A DNA stretch of 64,000 bases from Halanaerobium saccharolyticum (GTDB lineage: Bacteria > Bacillota > Halanaerobiia > Halanaerobiales > Halanaerobiaceae). The notes beneath the pieces were generated by a model. That model had not been told where the DNA came from and did no database searches. It worked only from the letters and a program-made list of their open reading frames with translations. This document shows positions 1-10,696 of the stretch, one piece after another (position 1 is the first letter of the stretch; every line of letters starts with the position of its first letter). The position numbers and the translations under genes are program-made. Location of the stretch: NCBI RefSeq assembly GCF_003259895.1, contig NZ_QLME01000008.1, positions 48,019 to 112,018 on the forward strand, read 5' to 3'.

Positions 1-275
1 ATGTAGAATCTTTAAGAGAAAAAACAGGTAATGATCAGGTAGTTCAGGATTATGTCTTAAAATGGCCGATAACTGATAAATTTTATAAAAAGTTTTTTGA
101 TTTAATAGATTTCTTACTGCCGGAATATAAAAAAGAAGGTAAAAGTCATCTATCTGTTGCCATTGGCTGTACTGGTGGTAAGCACCGTTCAGTTACCACA
201 GTCAATAAGCTGGCAGAATTTTTAGCAGACAAAGAATTTAATATTAATCTAGAACATCGAGATATCGAAAAATAA
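1..275 (+). CDS. rapZ: RapZ (YvcJ) RNase adapter / nucleotide-binding protein, 3' end
   Basis: Only the last 90 codons are in the window; the reading frame is open from base 3 to a TAA at 273-275. The C-terminal signature GCTGGKHRSV followed by a short conserved tail ending in EHRDIEK is typical of the RapZ/YvcJ family, P-loop proteins that bind nucleotides and, in Enterobacteria, act as adapters for small-RNA decay linked to glucosamine-6-phosphate. The N-terminal Walker A part lies outside the window. The rapZ-yvcK-whiA order is conserved in Firmicutes, which supports the call. Its role in Gram-positives is less clear than in E. coli. Confidence 0.93.
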   Translation, partial: VESLREKTGNDQVVQDYVLKWPITDKFYKKFFDLIDFLLPEYKKEGKSHLSVAIGCTGGKHRSVTTVNKLAEFLADKEFNINLEHRDIEK

Positions 276-323
276 AAGTTTTATTTGAGCATTAAAAAGC
301 AATTATTAAAAGGAAGTGTAATT

Positions 324-1604
324 ATGAACCTGCCAAAATGGTTTTTTCCAGGTTTAGGTGTTAAAAGATGGTTTTTGGTAATAATATTTGCCTTTATATT
401 AATTAGTCTGGGAATTACCCCTTTGTTTGGTTTTGATTTGAGTGTTTATGTAGCTAAAAATTTATTAGTTATTTTAAGTAATATTTTTGGAAATCAGGCA
501 GGATTTATTCTCAAATTTACTGCAGTGATAATGATTTTAAGTGGTATTGCTTTAACTTATTATTCATTAATTAAGATCAGATCAGAATTTAATACCCATA
601 TTACGCCAAATGGAGAAATACTGGATTTATTATATGAAAAAAGAAGATCTAATCGAGGCCCAGAAATAGTTGCTTTTGGTGGTGGAACAGGTCTTTCTAA
701 TCTTTTGCGCGGCCTTAAAACAAATAGTGATAATCTGACAGCAGTCGTCACGGTAGCAGATGATGGTGGTAGTTCGGGACGCCTGAGAGATGAAATGGGT
801 ATCTTACCACCTGGTGATATTAGAAACTGTCTGGTAGCTCTTGCTGACAGAGAACCGTTAATGGAAAAATTATTTCAGCACCGCTTTGAATCAGAAGGGG
901 GGCTTGAAGGTCACAGCTTTGGTAATTTATATATTGCAGCAATGACTGAAGTGCTGGGTGATTTTGAAGAAGCTGTTAGAGCCTCCAGCAAAGTTCTGGC
1001 AATCAGGGGTAAGGTTTTACCAGCTACTAATGAAGATATCAAGCTGGGAGCAATTTACCATGACCAGGAAGAAAGAATAGGAGAATCTGCTATTCCAGTT
1101 TATAATAAGGAGATTAATAGAGTCTTTTTATATCCAGAAAATGCGAGTACTACTCCTGAAGTAAGAGAATCTATAAAAAAAGCAGATGTGATTATTATTG
1201 GTCCTGGAAGCCTTTATACCAGTATTTTACCAAATTTGCTGGTAAAAGGGATTGCAGCAGAAATCAAAAAAAGTGAGGCTCTGAAATTATATATTTGTAA
1301 TGTTATGACCCAGCCAGGAGAAACAGATGGTTATACTGCCGCTGATCATGCTCAGGCAATAATAGACCACTGCGGCAGCGGAGTTTTTGATTACATGATC
1401 GTTAATAATCGTCAGGGAACTGCAGAACTACGCCAGAAATATGAGGCTGAAGGGGCTTATTCGGTTCAAATAGATCATCAGCGCTTAGAGGAGCTGGGTG
1501 TTAAAATTATTGAAGCAGATCTCTTAAAAAAAGACAGTTATTTGCGACATGATCCCCAGGCACTGGCAGATCTAATATATGATTTGAATAAAAAATACAA
1601 CTAA
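324..1604 (+). CDS. yvcK: YvcK/CofD-like gluconeogenesis factor, membrane-anchored form
   Basis: The 426-residue protein has two hydrophobic segments near the N-terminus (about residues 15-40 and 55-85) and then a CofD/YvcK Rossmann-like domain starting at IVAFGGGTGLSNLLRGL, with VADDGGSSGRLRDE and PPGDIRNCL. YvcK proteins bind UDP-sugars and are needed for growth on gluconeogenic carbon and for correct cell-wall synthesis; the membrane-anchored version is common in clostridia-like lineages. The ATG at 324 is preferred because AAGGAAGTG stands 6-7 bases upstream; an in-frame TTG at 285 has no ribosome site. It sits between rapZ and whiA, probably in one transcript. Confidence 0.93.
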   Translation: MNLPKWFFPGLGVKRWFLVIIFAFILISLGITPLFGFDLSVYVAKNLLVILSNIFGNQAGFILKFTAVIMILSGIALTYYSLIKIRSEFNTHITPNGEILDLLYEKRRSNRGPEIVAFGGGTGLSNLLRGLKTNSDNLTAVVTVADDGGSSGRLRDEMGILPPGDIRNCLVALADREPLMEKLFQHRFESEGGLEGHSFGNLYIAAMTEVLGDFEEAVRASSKVLAIRGKVLPATNEDIKLGAIYHDQEERIGESAIPVYNKEINRVFLYPENASTTPEVRESIKKADVIIIGPGSLYTSILPNLLVKGIAAEIKKSEALKLYICNVMTQPGETDGYTAADHAQAIIDHCGSGVFDYMIVNNRQGTAELRQKYEAEGAYSVQIDHQRLEELGVKIIEADLLKKDSYLRHDPQALADLIYDLNKKYN

Positions 1605-1671
1605 AATAGATTAAAAATTTAAAGTAATCATTTAGTTCAAACAACAATTATAGATTTTAAAGGTGATATAA

Positions 1672-2595
1672 ATGTCTTTTACTGATCAGGTCAAAGAAGA
1701 ATTAACCCATAAAGATAAGTTTGATTATCAGGAACAGCTGGCTGAACTTTCAGCCTTAATTAGAATAGATGGTTCAATCCAGATTTCAAACAAACATCTG
1801 GCTGTTAAGGTCACACTTTATCATGGGAATCTGGCCCGCAGAATTTATTCCTTAATTAAAGAGCGTTTTGGCTTTAGTATTGAGATCAGGGTCAGACAGG
1901 ATAGAAGATTTAATTTAAGCCACAGCTATGATATTATCGTAACACCTCAGCCAGGTGTGAGAGAATTTTTGCTGGAACTCGGGTTTTTAACTCCGGCTAA
2001 TAATCTGGTTTTTCATATTAAAGAAGAATATTTAGATTCCCGCAAATTATCTCAGGCATATTTACGAGGCTTATTTTTAGGAGGAGGCTCGGTTAACAGT
2101 CCTCAGAGCGAATATCATTTAGAATTCCGCTGTGAAAGGGAGAGTGTGGCAGAAGACTTAAAAGTTTTACTGGCTAAATTCGACTTAGAAGCACATCAAA
2201 CCGAGCATAAAGGTTATCAGGTAATTTATTTTAAGAGCTATGCTGAAGTAGTAAAGGTTTTAAATATAATTGGAGCCCATCAGGCAATGCTTAAAATGGA
2301 AAATGATCATATTGTCAAAGAGTTGAAAAATGATGTTAACCGCCGGGTGAATTTTGAGACAGCAAATCTGGAAAAATCAGTTTCAGCAGCTATGGACCAG
2401 CTGGAATATATTGATATTATAGAAAGAAAAGAAGGACTGGAAACATTAAGTCCCGGACTGCAGGAAATAGCTGAACTCCGCAGAGCTAATCCGTATGCTT
2501 CCTTAAAGGAATTGGGAGAAATTCTGGACCTCAGCAAATCCGGGGTCAATCACCGTTTGCGAAGAATTAAAAAAATTGCTCAAGATTTAACTTGA
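1672..2595 (+). CDS. whiA: WhiA, DNA-binding regulator with LAGLIDADG-like domain
   Basis: The 307-residue protein matches WhiA in length and layout. An N-terminal part (to about residue 95) precedes a degenerate LAGLIDADG homing-endonuclease-like domain (AYLRGLFLGGGSVNSPQSEYHLEF, about residues 128-152, and the following repeat). A C-terminal helix-turn-helix contains LKELGEILDLSKSGVNHRLR. WhiA controls sporulation genes in Streptomyces and affects division and chromosome segregation in Bacillus. AAAGGTGATATAA precedes the ATG. It is the third gene of the conserved rapZ-yvcK-whiA cluster. The cggR promoter starts within its last codons. Confidence 0.95.
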   Translation: MSFTDQVKEELTHKDKFDYQEQLAELSALIRIDGSIQISNKHLAVKVTLYHGNLARRIYSLIKERFGFSIEIRVRQDRRFNLSHSYDIIVTPQPGVREFLLELGFLTPANNLVFHIKEEYLDSRKLSQAYLRGLFLGGGSVNSPQSEYHLEFRCERESVAEDLKVLLAKFDLEAHQTEHKGYQVIYFKSYAEVVKVLNIIGAHQAMLKMENDHIVKELKNDVNRRVNFETANLEKSVSAAMDQLEYIDIIERKEGLETLSPGLQEIAELRRANPYASLKELGEILDLSKSGVNHRLRRIKKIAQDLT

Positions 2596-2619
2596 AATTA
2601 TTTTAAAAGATGATATAAT
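2592..2619 (+). promoter_or_regulatory. Promoter of the cggR-glycolysis operon
   Basis: TTGAAA (2592-2597) and TATAAT (2614-2619) are 16 bases apart and lie about 70 bases before the CggR operator. The -35 box overlaps the stop codon of whiA. This is a predicted sigma-A promoter. Confidence 0.7.
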
Positions 2620-2693
2620 ATTAACTGGAAGTTGAAAAAACAATATCAAAACTTGCTGCTGATTTAAAGATCAGCTTAGTTTTTGGCTGTATC

Positions 2694-2728
2694 GGGACAA
2701 TTTTGTTCCATTTGGACAAAAACGTTCC
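2694..2728 (+). promoter_or_regulatory. CggR operator, two tandem half-operators
   Basis: Two 15-base imperfect palindromes, GGACAATTTTGTTCC (2695-2709) and GGACAAAAACGTTCC (2714-2728), are repeated with a 19-base period. This resembles the two-part GGGAC-N-GTCC type operator bound by CggR in B. subtilis. As there, it lies downstream of the promoter and upstream of cggR, so bound repressor would block elongating polymerase rather than initiation. The GGAGG ribosome site of cggR follows at once. Regulation by fructose-1,6-bisphosphate is inferred from the family. Confidence 0.75.
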
Positions 2729-2744
2729 AGCTCGGAGGTTAAAC

Positions 2745-3794
2745 ATGAATAAACTGTTTAAAATTCAGCAAAAAATTGTACCGGAAATTGTTAAGACAGC
2801 CCAGCAAAGATACAATATTTTACGCGGTATTTATTATAATCAGCCAATTGGCAGAAGAGCCCTGGCCAAAATCTTAGGTCTCAGCGAAAGAACCATCCGC
2901 AATGACCTGGAGTTTTTTGAAAAAAATGCTTTGATAACTATTACTCCTGCAGGTACTCAAATAACTAGAATTGGAGAGGAATTTCTGATAGAATTAGATG
3001 AGTACATAAAGGAATTAAGAGATATCAGTCATTTAGAAAAAAGACTGGAGAATATTCTGGGGATAGAAAAGGTAAAACTGGTGAATGGGGCTGTTCCAGC
3101 CGGAGATTTGAAAGCAGAAATTGGACGTATGGCCTCACAGCTTTTACAGCAGGAGATTAAAAATGGGGATATACTTGCTGTAACAGGAGGGACGACTCTG
3201 GCCCAGGTGGCATCTGAGATGAGCTACAGTGCAGAATCTAGAGATGTAACGGTGGTTCCTGGTAGAGGGGGTCTGAGTGAGGATGTCGAAATTCAGGCCA
3301 ATACAATTGCTGCCAAGATTGCTAAAAAACTTGGGGGCAGCTATCATCTGCTACATATTCCGGACAATATGGCTGAAGAAAATATTTATCACATAACTAA
3401 AGAACCGACAATCAAGAGAACTTTAGAAATTTTAAAAAGAGCCAACATTTTAATTCACGGAGTCGGAACTGCTGAAGATATGGCGGGACGCCGGGGAATG
3501 GATGAAAAGGAGATAAAGGATCTCATTAATGCAGGAGCAGTTGGTGAAGCCTTTGGTTTTTATTTCAACTCTCAGGGTGAGATAATTTATTCAACGACAA
3601 GTGTTGGTTTAAATCTGGATGATCTGCAGACAATTAATAAAGTGATTGTGGTTGCAGGCGGAGAAAATAAAGCGGAGGCAATAATTTCTGCAGTTTCTCC
3701 TAAATACCAGGATATTTTAATTACTGATGAAATTACGGCCCGAAAAATTATCTCTTTTAAAGGAGGTGAGGCTGAAGACAGGCTGGCAAACTGA
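2745..3794 (+). CDS. cggR: CggR, central glycolytic genes repressor (SorC/DeoR family)
   Basis: The 349-residue protein has an N-terminal winged helix (GRRALAKILGLSERTIRNDL, about residues 37-56) and a C-terminal sugar-phosphate-binding domain of the SorC/CggR type (VTGGTTLAQVASEM and a late VVAGG segment). In Bacillus, CggR represses gapA and downstream genes until fructose-1,6-bisphosphate accumulates. The ATG at 2745 is chosen because CGGAGG stands 7-8 bases upstream; in-frame starts further upstream fall inside the operator. It is followed by gap-pgk-tpiA-gpmI-eno, the classical CggR regulon in one operon. Confidence 0.93.
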   Translation: MNKLFKIQQKIVPEIVKTAQQRYNILRGIYYNQPIGRRALAKILGLSERTIRNDLEFFEKNALITITPAGTQITRIGEEFLIELDEYIKELRDISHLEKRLENILGIEKVKLVNGAVPAGDLKAEIGRMASQLLQQEIKNGDILAVTGGTTLAQVASEMSYSAESRDVTVVPGRGGLSEDVEIQANTIAAKIAKKLGGSYHLLHIPDNMAEENIYHITKEPTIKRTLEILKRANILIHGVGTAEDMAGRRGMDEKEIKDLINAGAVGEAFGFYFNSQGEIIYSTTSVGLNLDDLQTINKVIVVAGGENKAEAIISAVSPKYQDILITDEITARKIISFKGGEAEDRLAN

Positions 3795-3894
3795 AATCAG
3801 CAGGTTATAAACTTTCAAACTTTTTTAAGTCTTTGTTTAATAAATTAAAATTTATATTTGTAAATGATTCACCAATTATAAGGAGGAATTAATA

Positions 3895-4890
3895 ATGAAA
3901 AGAGTAGCAATTAATGGTTTTGGAAGAATTGGTAGAGGATATCTACGACTGGTAGAAGGAAGAGATACAGAGGAAATTGAAATCGTTGCAATTAACGATT
4001 TAGTAGATGTTGAAAACTTAGCTTACTTACTTAAGTATGATTCTGTACACGGCCGTTTTGATGGTACAGTAGAAGTTAAAGATGGTGATTTAGTAGTTAA
4101 TGGCAAGAAAATTAAGGTTTCTGCAATTAAAGACCCTAAAGAATTACCATGGGGAGAAAACAACATTGATGTTGTAATCGAGTCCACTGGTGTATTCCGT
4201 AAAAAGGCCCAGTTAATGAATCATATTGAAGCTGGTGCGAAAAAAGTTATTTTAACAGTACCTGCTAAAGATGAAATTGATAACACTATTGTACTTGGTG
4301 TTAATGATGACGATCTAAGTGATGATGACTTAATCGTATCTAATGCTTCCTGTACAACAAATTGTCTGGCACCTTTAGCTAAGGCTTTAAATGACGAGTT
4401 TGGAATTGAAAAAGGTCTAATCACTACTGTTCACGGTTATACTACAAGTCAGGCTATCTTAGATATGCCAGCAGGAAAAACAAGAAGAGGTAGAACAGCT
4501 GCTGAAAATATTATTCCTACAACTACTGGTGCTGCTATTGCAACAACAAAAGTACTGCCTGAGCTAGATGGTAAGATTGATGGAATGGCAATTAGAGTTC
4601 CAGTACCTAATGGTTCCTGTGTAGACGGAGTATTTACTCTAGAAAAAGATGTAACAGTTGAAGAAGTAAATGCAATGTTTAAAGAAAAAGCGGAAGGTGA
4701 AATGAAAGGTGTATTAGGTTATACTGAAGAAGAATTAGTTTCCAGAGATATTATGGGACAATTCGAATCTTCTAAGATTGACGCCCAGTCTACTATGGTT
4801 GTTAATGGCAACATGGTTAAAGTTATCTCCTGGTATGACAATGAGTTAAGTTACACAAATAGAGTTGTAGACTTAACATTAAAGCTGTAA
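3895..4890 (+). CDS. gap: Glyceraldehyde-3-phosphate dehydrogenase
   Basis: At 331 residues it has the normal GAPDH length. The NAD-binding GFGRIGR is at the N-terminus, the catalytic cysteine lies in SNASCTTNCLAP, and the following HGYT and RAAAEN-like segments are present. It oxidises glyceraldehyde-3-phosphate to 1,3-bisphosphoglycerate with NAD. AAGGAGG precedes the ATG. It is the second gene of the CggR operon. A GC-rich hairpin follows it and may separate or stabilise the gap message, as seen in other Firmicutes where gapA mRNA is processed. Confidence 0.97.
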   Translation: MKRVAINGFGRIGRGYLRLVEGRDTEEIEIVAINDLVDVENLAYLLKYDSVHGRFDGTVEVKDGDLVVNGKKIKVSAIKDPKELPWGENNIDVVIESTGVFRKKAQLMNHIEAGAKKVILTVPAKDEIDNTIVLGVNDDDLSDDDLIVSNASCTTNCLAPLAKALNDEFGIEKGLITTVHGYTTSQAILDMPAGKTRRGRTAAENIIPTTTGAAIATTKVLPELDGKIDGMAIRVPVPNGSCVDGVFTLEKDVTVEEVNAMFKEKAEGEMKGVLGYTEEELVSRDIMGQFESSKIDAQSTMVVNGNMVKVISWYDNELSYTNRVVDLTLKL

Positions 4891-4906
4891 TTTAAATATA
4901 AAATTA

Positions 4907-4943
4907 TTTCAGGGTGGGGCAGACTAATTTACCTGCCCTGAAA
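4907..4943 (+). terminator. Intergenic hairpin between gap and pgk (attenuator or processing site)
   Basis: TTTCAGGG (4907-4914) pairs with CCCTGAAA (4936-4943), with further G-C pairing inside (GCAG with CTGC). T-rich sequence follows. It may be a partial terminator or an mRNA-stabilising hairpin; pgk has no obvious strong promoter of its own. Confidence 0.5.
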
Positions 4944-5047
4944 TTTTCTCAATAAATTTTTTTGCCCTATTTTTAGATATAGATATTTAACTTTAAGCTT
5001 ATTTTCAAAAAATTAGTAATAGCTAATTAATAACGGAGGTATAAAAA

Positions 5048-6232
5048 ATGAAAAAAACACTTAAAGATATGGACTTTAAAGGAAAGAAAGTCTTAGTTAG
5101 AGTTGACTTTAATGTTCCTCTAAAAGAAGGTGTTGTTGGTGATAAGACAAGAATTAGAGCTGCTCTCCCAACAATTGAATACTTAATTAAAGAAGATGCA
5201 AAAGTATTACTTATTTCTCACCTTGGACGTCCAGGTGGAGAAGCTAAAGATGACTTAAGAATGGATCCGGTTGCGAAAGCACTGGCTAATTTATTAAACA
5301 AAGAAGTTAAAAAAGCTGATGACTGTATCGGCAAAGAAGTTAAAAAAGCTGTTAACAGTTTGGAAAATGGCGAGGTAATGTTATTAGAAAACAGCCGCTT
5401 CCACGCTGGAGAAAAGCAAAATGACCCTGAATTTGCAAAAGAATTAGCATCACTTGCTGATCTTTATGTAAATGATGCTTTTGGTGCCGCTCACAGAGCT
5501 CATGCAACTACAGTTGGTGTAACAGAATATTTACCGGCTGCTGCAGGTTTCTTAATGCAGAGAGAATTAAATGCACTTGGTGAAGTAATGGAAAATCCAG
5601 AAAGTCCTTTTGTGGCTATCATGGGTGGAGCCAAGGTTTCTGATAAAATTGATGTAATTAAAAACTTAATCACTAAAGTAGACAAATTAATCGTTGCCGG
5701 TGGAATTGCAAATACCTTCCTGCTGGCAAAAGGTTATGAAGTCGGGGATTCTCTTGTAGAAGCTGATAAGGTTGATCTGGCTAAAGAATTAATGGAAGAA
5801 GCAGAAGCAAAGGGAGTAGAAATTGTGCTTCCGATCGATGTTGTAATTGCTGATGATTTCTCCAATGATGCAAATACAAAAACAGTTTCCGTTAAAGATG
5901 TTCCTGCTGGCTGGCAGATTTTAGATTGTGGCGGTCCTCAGAGCTTAGAAAAATATAAAGAAATTATTAAAAATGCTAAAACAGTTATCTGGAATGGACC
6001 ATTAGGAGTATTCGAAATGGAGAAATTTGCTAAGGGTACTGTTGAATTAGCTAAGGCTTTAGCTGAATCAGATGCACATTCCGTAATCGGTGGTGGAGAT
6101 TCCGCGGCTGCAATTAACGAAGCTGGTGTAGCTGATAAGATGAGCCACATTTCTACCGGTGGTGGAGCTTCTCTAATGTTCTTTGAAGGTAAAGAACTTC
6201 CTGGTGTAGCTGCACTTGACGATACTGAATAA
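5048..6232 (+). CDS. pgk: Phosphoglycerate kinase
   Basis: The 394-residue protein shows the PGK N-terminal signature [12 protein letters not shown], the substrate-binding SHLGRPGG and the [10 protein letters not shown] segment. The C-terminal nucleotide-binding half contains [10 protein letters not shown] and IGGGDSAAA. It transfers phosphate from 1,3-bisphosphoglycerate to ADP, the first ATP-yielding step of glycolysis. CGGAGG stands before the ATG. It lies between gap and tpiA in the operon and is full length. Confidence 0.97.
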   Translation: MKKTLKDMDFKGKKVLVRVDFNVPLKEGVVGDKTRIRAALPTIEYLIKEDAKVLLISHLGRPGGEAKDDLRMDPVAKALANLLNKEVKKADDCIGKEVKKAVNSLENGEVMLLENSRFHAGEKQNDPEFAKELASLADLYVNDAFGAAHRAHATTVGVTEYLPAAAGFLMQRELNALGEVMENPESPFVAIMGGAKVSDKIDVIKNLITKVDKLIVAGGIANTFLLAKGYEVGDSLVEADKVDLAKELMEEAEAKGVEIVLPIDVVIADDFSNDANTKTVSVKDVPAGWQILDCGGPQSLEKYKEIIKNAKTVIWNGPLGVFEMEKFAKGTVELAKALAESDAHSVIGGGDSAAAINEAGVADKMSHISTGGGASLMFFEGKELPGVAALDDTE

Positions 6233-6319
6233 ATTTAAATCAAGGAACTATTTAATTAATTTTGAATAAATTCGAATCTAAATTTTTGCTGTTCAGGCAA
6301 AATTTGAGGAGGAATATTA

Positions 6320-7084
6320 ATGCGTAAACCATTTATATGTGGAAACTGGAAAATGAATAAAAATGTTAAAGAAGCAGAAGCAATGATTACTGCTTTAAAA
6401 TCTAAAGTTGCAAATGTAGATAATGTTGAAATGGGAATCTGTCCAACAGCTCTCTGTTTAACAACAGTTAAAGAGGCTGCTCAGGGTAGTGATATTGTAA
6501 CAGGTGCTGAAAATATTTACTGGAAAGATTCCGGTGCTTATACCGGTGAAATTTCTGCTAAGATGCTGGCTGATAGTGGTATTGAATATACTATTGTGGG
6601 TCACTCAGAAAGAAGAGAAATTTTTGGTGAAAGTGATTATGAGGTAAACAAAAAAGTTTTATCTGCCCTGGAACATGGTGTAAAGCCAATTGTCTGTGTT
6701 GGAGAAACTTTAGAAGAAAGAAAAGCTGATCAAATAGAAGCAAAAGTTAATTTTCAGGTTGATTCTGCTCTGGCAGGATTAAGCGAAGAAGAAGCTGAAG
6801 ATGTAGTAATTGCTTATGAACCTATCTGGGCAATTGGTACAGGTGAGACTGCTTCGGCTGAAGAAGCTAATCGGGTAATTGGAATTATTAGAGATAATAT
6901 TAGAAAAGAATACCCTGAAGCTGCTGATAAGATTAGAATTCAGTATGGTGGTAGTGTTAAACCCCATAATGTAGAAGAAATTATGGCTCAGTCAGAAATC
7001 GATGGTGCTTTAGTTGGTGGAGCCAGCTTAGAAGCAGACTCTTTTTCTGAAATTATTTTAAAAACTGCCGAGATCTATAAGTAA
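6320..7084 (+). CDS. tpiA: Triosephosphate isomerase
   Basis: The 254-residue protein has the usual TIM length. It contains GNWKMNK at the N-terminus, the catalytic histidine in VGHSERR and the catalytic glutamate in AYEPIWAIGTG. QYGGSVKP and GALVGGASL form the phosphate-binding end. It interconverts dihydroxyacetone phosphate and glyceraldehyde-3-phosphate. A GAGGAGG site precedes the ATG. It lies 87 bases after pgk and 27 before gpmI, so co-transcription is likely. Confidence 0.97.
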   Translation: MRKPFICGNWKMNKNVKEAEAMITALKSKVANVDNVEMGICPTALCLTTVKEAAQGSDIVTGAENIYWKDSGAYTGEISAKMLADSGIEYTIVGHSERREIFGESDYEVNKKVLSALEHGVKPIVCVGETLEERKADQIEAKVNFQVDSALAGLSEEEAEDVVIAYEPIWAIGTGETASAEEANRVIGIIRDNIRKEYPEAADKIRIQYGGSVKPHNVEEIMAQSEIDGALVGGASLEADSFSEIILKTAEIYK

Positions 7085-7111
7085 ATAAGTAAGTCTATAA
7101 GGAGGATTATT

Positions 7112-8656
7112 ATGGCAAGACCTAAACCACTGGCCCTGATTATTGCAGATGGGCTGGGAATAAATGAAAATGCAGAAGGAAATGCTGTCTATCAGGCAGA
7201 TACTCCTTTTCTGGACAAATTAAATAAAGAATATCCACATTCAATTTTGAAACCTTCAGGTGAGGCTGTTGGTCTCCCGGAAGGTCAGATGGGTAACTCT
7301 GAGGTTGGACACTTAAATATTGGTGCCGGCCGCATAGTTTATCAGGATTTTACAAGAATTAATAAGGCTGTTGAAGAAAAACATCTGCTGGACAATGAGG
7401 CACTTAAAAAAGCAGTAGACCATGCTAAAGAAAATGATGGTGCTCTGCACTTAATCGGACTTCTATCTGATGGTGGTGTCCACAGCCATATCAAACATCT
7501 TTTTGGTTTAATCGAGATGGCTGACCGTGCAGATCTGGAAAAAGTATATATCCATCCAATCTTAGATGGTAGAGATACTCCCCCTACCAGCGGGACAGGT
7601 TATTTAAAAGAACTGCAGGACGAGCTGGATAGAGTTGGTACCGGCAGGATTGCAACTGTCAGCGGCCGTTATTACACAATGGATCGTGATAACCGCTGGG
7701 AAAGAACTAAGAAATCATATGATATGTTAGTTCTGGGAGAAGGAAATAAAGCAGAAGATGCTATTAAAGCTGTAGAAGCTTCTTATGAAGAGGATGTAGA
7801 AGACGAATTTGTTGTACCAACAGTGATCACCGAAAATGGAGAGCCTGTAGGTCCAATGAATGACCATGATTCTGTAATTTTCTTCAACTTTAGAGCTGAT
7901 AGGGCCCGTCAGATCACCAAGGCCTTAACTATTGATGGTTTTGAGGGCTTTGAGCGGGAACCAGAACATCCTGAAGATTTATACTATGTCACAATGACAG
8001 AGTATGATGAAGAATTCGATTTACCGGTGGCTTTTGAGCCAGTAGAAATCGAAGATGGACTGGGAGATGTTCTAAGTCGAGAAGGTTTAAAACAGCTTAG
8101 AATTGCTGAAACAGAAAAATATGCTCATGTTACTTTCTTCTTTAATGGAGGAGTTGAAGAGCCAAATGAGGGTGAAGATAGAATCTTAATTCCTTCCCCC
8201 CAGGTTGCAACTTATGAGATGCAGCCAGAAATGAGTGCTTATGAAGTAACTGATAAGCTCTTAGAAAAAATAGAAGCAGAAGAGTATGATGTAATTATCT
8301 TAAACTATGCAAATATAGATATGGTTGGACATACAGGTTATATGGATGCAGCTATTGAAGCTGTAGAGACTGTAGATGAATGCCTATCTAAAATAATCCC
8401 TGCTATGTTAGATAAAGGTGGTCAGGCTTTAATTACAGCTGACCACGGTAATGGAGAAAAAATGAAAGAAGATGATGGTTCTCCATTTACAGCTCATACT
8501 TCTAATATAGTTCCTCTCTATTATGTAGGTGGACCGAAAAATAAAGGTATAGCTTCTGGTAAATTAGCTGATTTAGCTCCAACAATGTTAGAAATTCTGG
8601 GAATTGAAAAACCAGAAAAAATGACAGGAGAATCTCTAATTATAGATAATGATTAA
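7112..8656 (+). CDS. gpmI: Phosphoglycerate mutase, cofactor-independent
   Basis: The 514-residue protein belongs to the alkaline-phosphatase superfamily. Near the N-terminus are the metal site LIIADG and the phosphoserine motif [16 protein letters not shown]; metal ligands also appear in [12 protein letters not shown] and [10 protein letters not shown]. It isomerises 3- and 2-phosphoglycerate using manganese and needs no 2,3-bisphosphoglycerate. AAGGAGG precedes the ATG. It fits the Bacillus-type order tpiA-gpmI-eno. Confidence 0.97.
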   Translation: MARPKPLALIIADGLGINENAEGNAVYQADTPFLDKLNKEYPHSILKPSGEAVGLPEGQMGNSEVGHLNIGAGRIVYQDFTRINKAVEEKHLLDNEALKKAVDHAKENDGALHLIGLLSDGGVHSHIKHLFGLIEMADRADLEKVYIHPILDGRDTPPTSGTGYLKELQDELDRVGTGRIATVSGRYYTMDRDNRWERTKKSYDMLVLGEGNKAEDAIKAVEASYEEDVEDEFVVPTVITENGEPVGPMNDHDSVIFFNFRADRARQITKALTIDGFEGFEREPEHPEDLYYVTMTEYDEEFDLPVAFEPVEIEDGLGDVLSREGLKQLRIAETEKYAHVTFFFNGGVEEPNEGEDRILIPSPQVATYEMQPEMSAYEVTDKLLEKIEAEEYDVIILNYANIDMVGHTGYMDAAIEAVETVDECLSKIIPAMLDKGGQALITADHGNGEKMKEDDGSPFTAHTSNIVPLYYVGGPKNKGIASGKLADLAPTMLEILGIEKPEKMTGESLIIDND

Positions 8657-8712
8657 GCTTTTAAAAAAGATCATTAGAGCTTAATCTGAGCACAGTTTAA
8701 ATCAATTAATAA

Positions 8713-8737
8713 GCAGGAGCAGTTTTTGCTGTCCTGC
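8713..8737 (+). terminator. Hairpin between gpmI and eno
   Basis: GCAGGAGCAG (8713-8722) can pair with CTGTCCTGC (8729-8737) with one bulged G across a T-rich loop. No T run follows, so it is more likely an mRNA processing or stabilising hairpin than a terminator. Confidence 0.35.
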
Positions 8738-8777
8738 AGAAATATAACTTAAAAATAGTTTCACTGTAAAATTATAA

Positions 8778-10079
<1,302 letters not shown>

Positions 10080-10110
10080 AATTTTTTAAATCTAAAAGAT
10101 AGTAACTATG

Positions 10111-10147
10111 AGACTGGGTAGAGATTTTTCTCTGCCTGGTCTTTTAT
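10111..10147 (+). terminator. Rho-independent terminator of the glycolytic operon
   Basis: A 14-bp stem (AGACTGGGTAGAGA with TCTCTGCCTGGTCT, three G-U pairs) with a TTTT loop is followed by a short T run. It ends the cggR-eno transcript. Confidence 0.85.
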
Positions 10148-10207
10148 AGTCTTAGATAAGGAAACTGTTTTCCGAGTTTTTAAAAAGTCTTTTTATCTTC
10201 TAAGTTA

Positions 10208-10236
10208 TTGTTTTTTTGTCTTTAATATGTTAAAAT
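10208..10236 (+). promoter_or_regulatory. Promoter upstream of secG
   Basis: TTGTTT (10208-10213) and TAAAAT (10231-10236) are 17 bases apart, 66 bases before the secG ATG and downstream of the eno terminator. Confidence 0.5.
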
Positions 10237-10301
10237 TAAAACTGTGTTGAATTATGGATATCTAGTATTATTTTACTTAACTTACTGGAGGTGAGATTTA
10301 G

Positions 10302-10523
10302 ATGTTTGTACTTAAGGTTTTACATTTTATTATAGCGATTGCAGTAATTGTTGGAGTTCTACTTCAGTCTGGTAAAAGTGCCGGTCTATCTGGAGCGATT
10401 GACGGTGGTGCCACAACTTTTTTTGGTAAGTCAGGAAAGAAGATGGAAGATAAAATTAGTAAGGCAACAACTGTTGCAGCAGTATTATTTATGATTAACT
10501 CTCTAATTTTAGCTATATTTTAA
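10302..10523 (+). CDS. secG: SecG, protein-export channel subunit
   Basis: The 73-residue protein has two transmembrane segments (about residues 3-22 and 53-72) joined by a loop with the SecG-typical sequence LLQSGKSAGLSGAIDGGATTFFG. SecG assists SecYE during export across the cytoplasmic membrane. CTGGAGGTGA precedes the ATG. In Bacillus secG also lies near eno and upstream of rnr-smpB-ssrA, the same neighbourhood as here. Confidence 0.95.
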   Translation: MFVLKVLHFIIAIAVIVGVLLQSGKSAGLSGAIDGGATTFFGKSGKKMEDKISKATTVAAVLFMINSLILAIF

Positions 10524-10696
10524 GTTTCATAATTAAATAATGATTTGTTAATTACAAAACAGGAGATTGAGTATTTTATAAATCATCTAATATTAAGCTA
10601 GGTAAAATTTTATAGTTTTGAATGCAATTAATACCAGATAAGATGCTAAAGATTAGCAAATAAAAATAAAATATTAATTAATAAGGAGGTTGGTGC

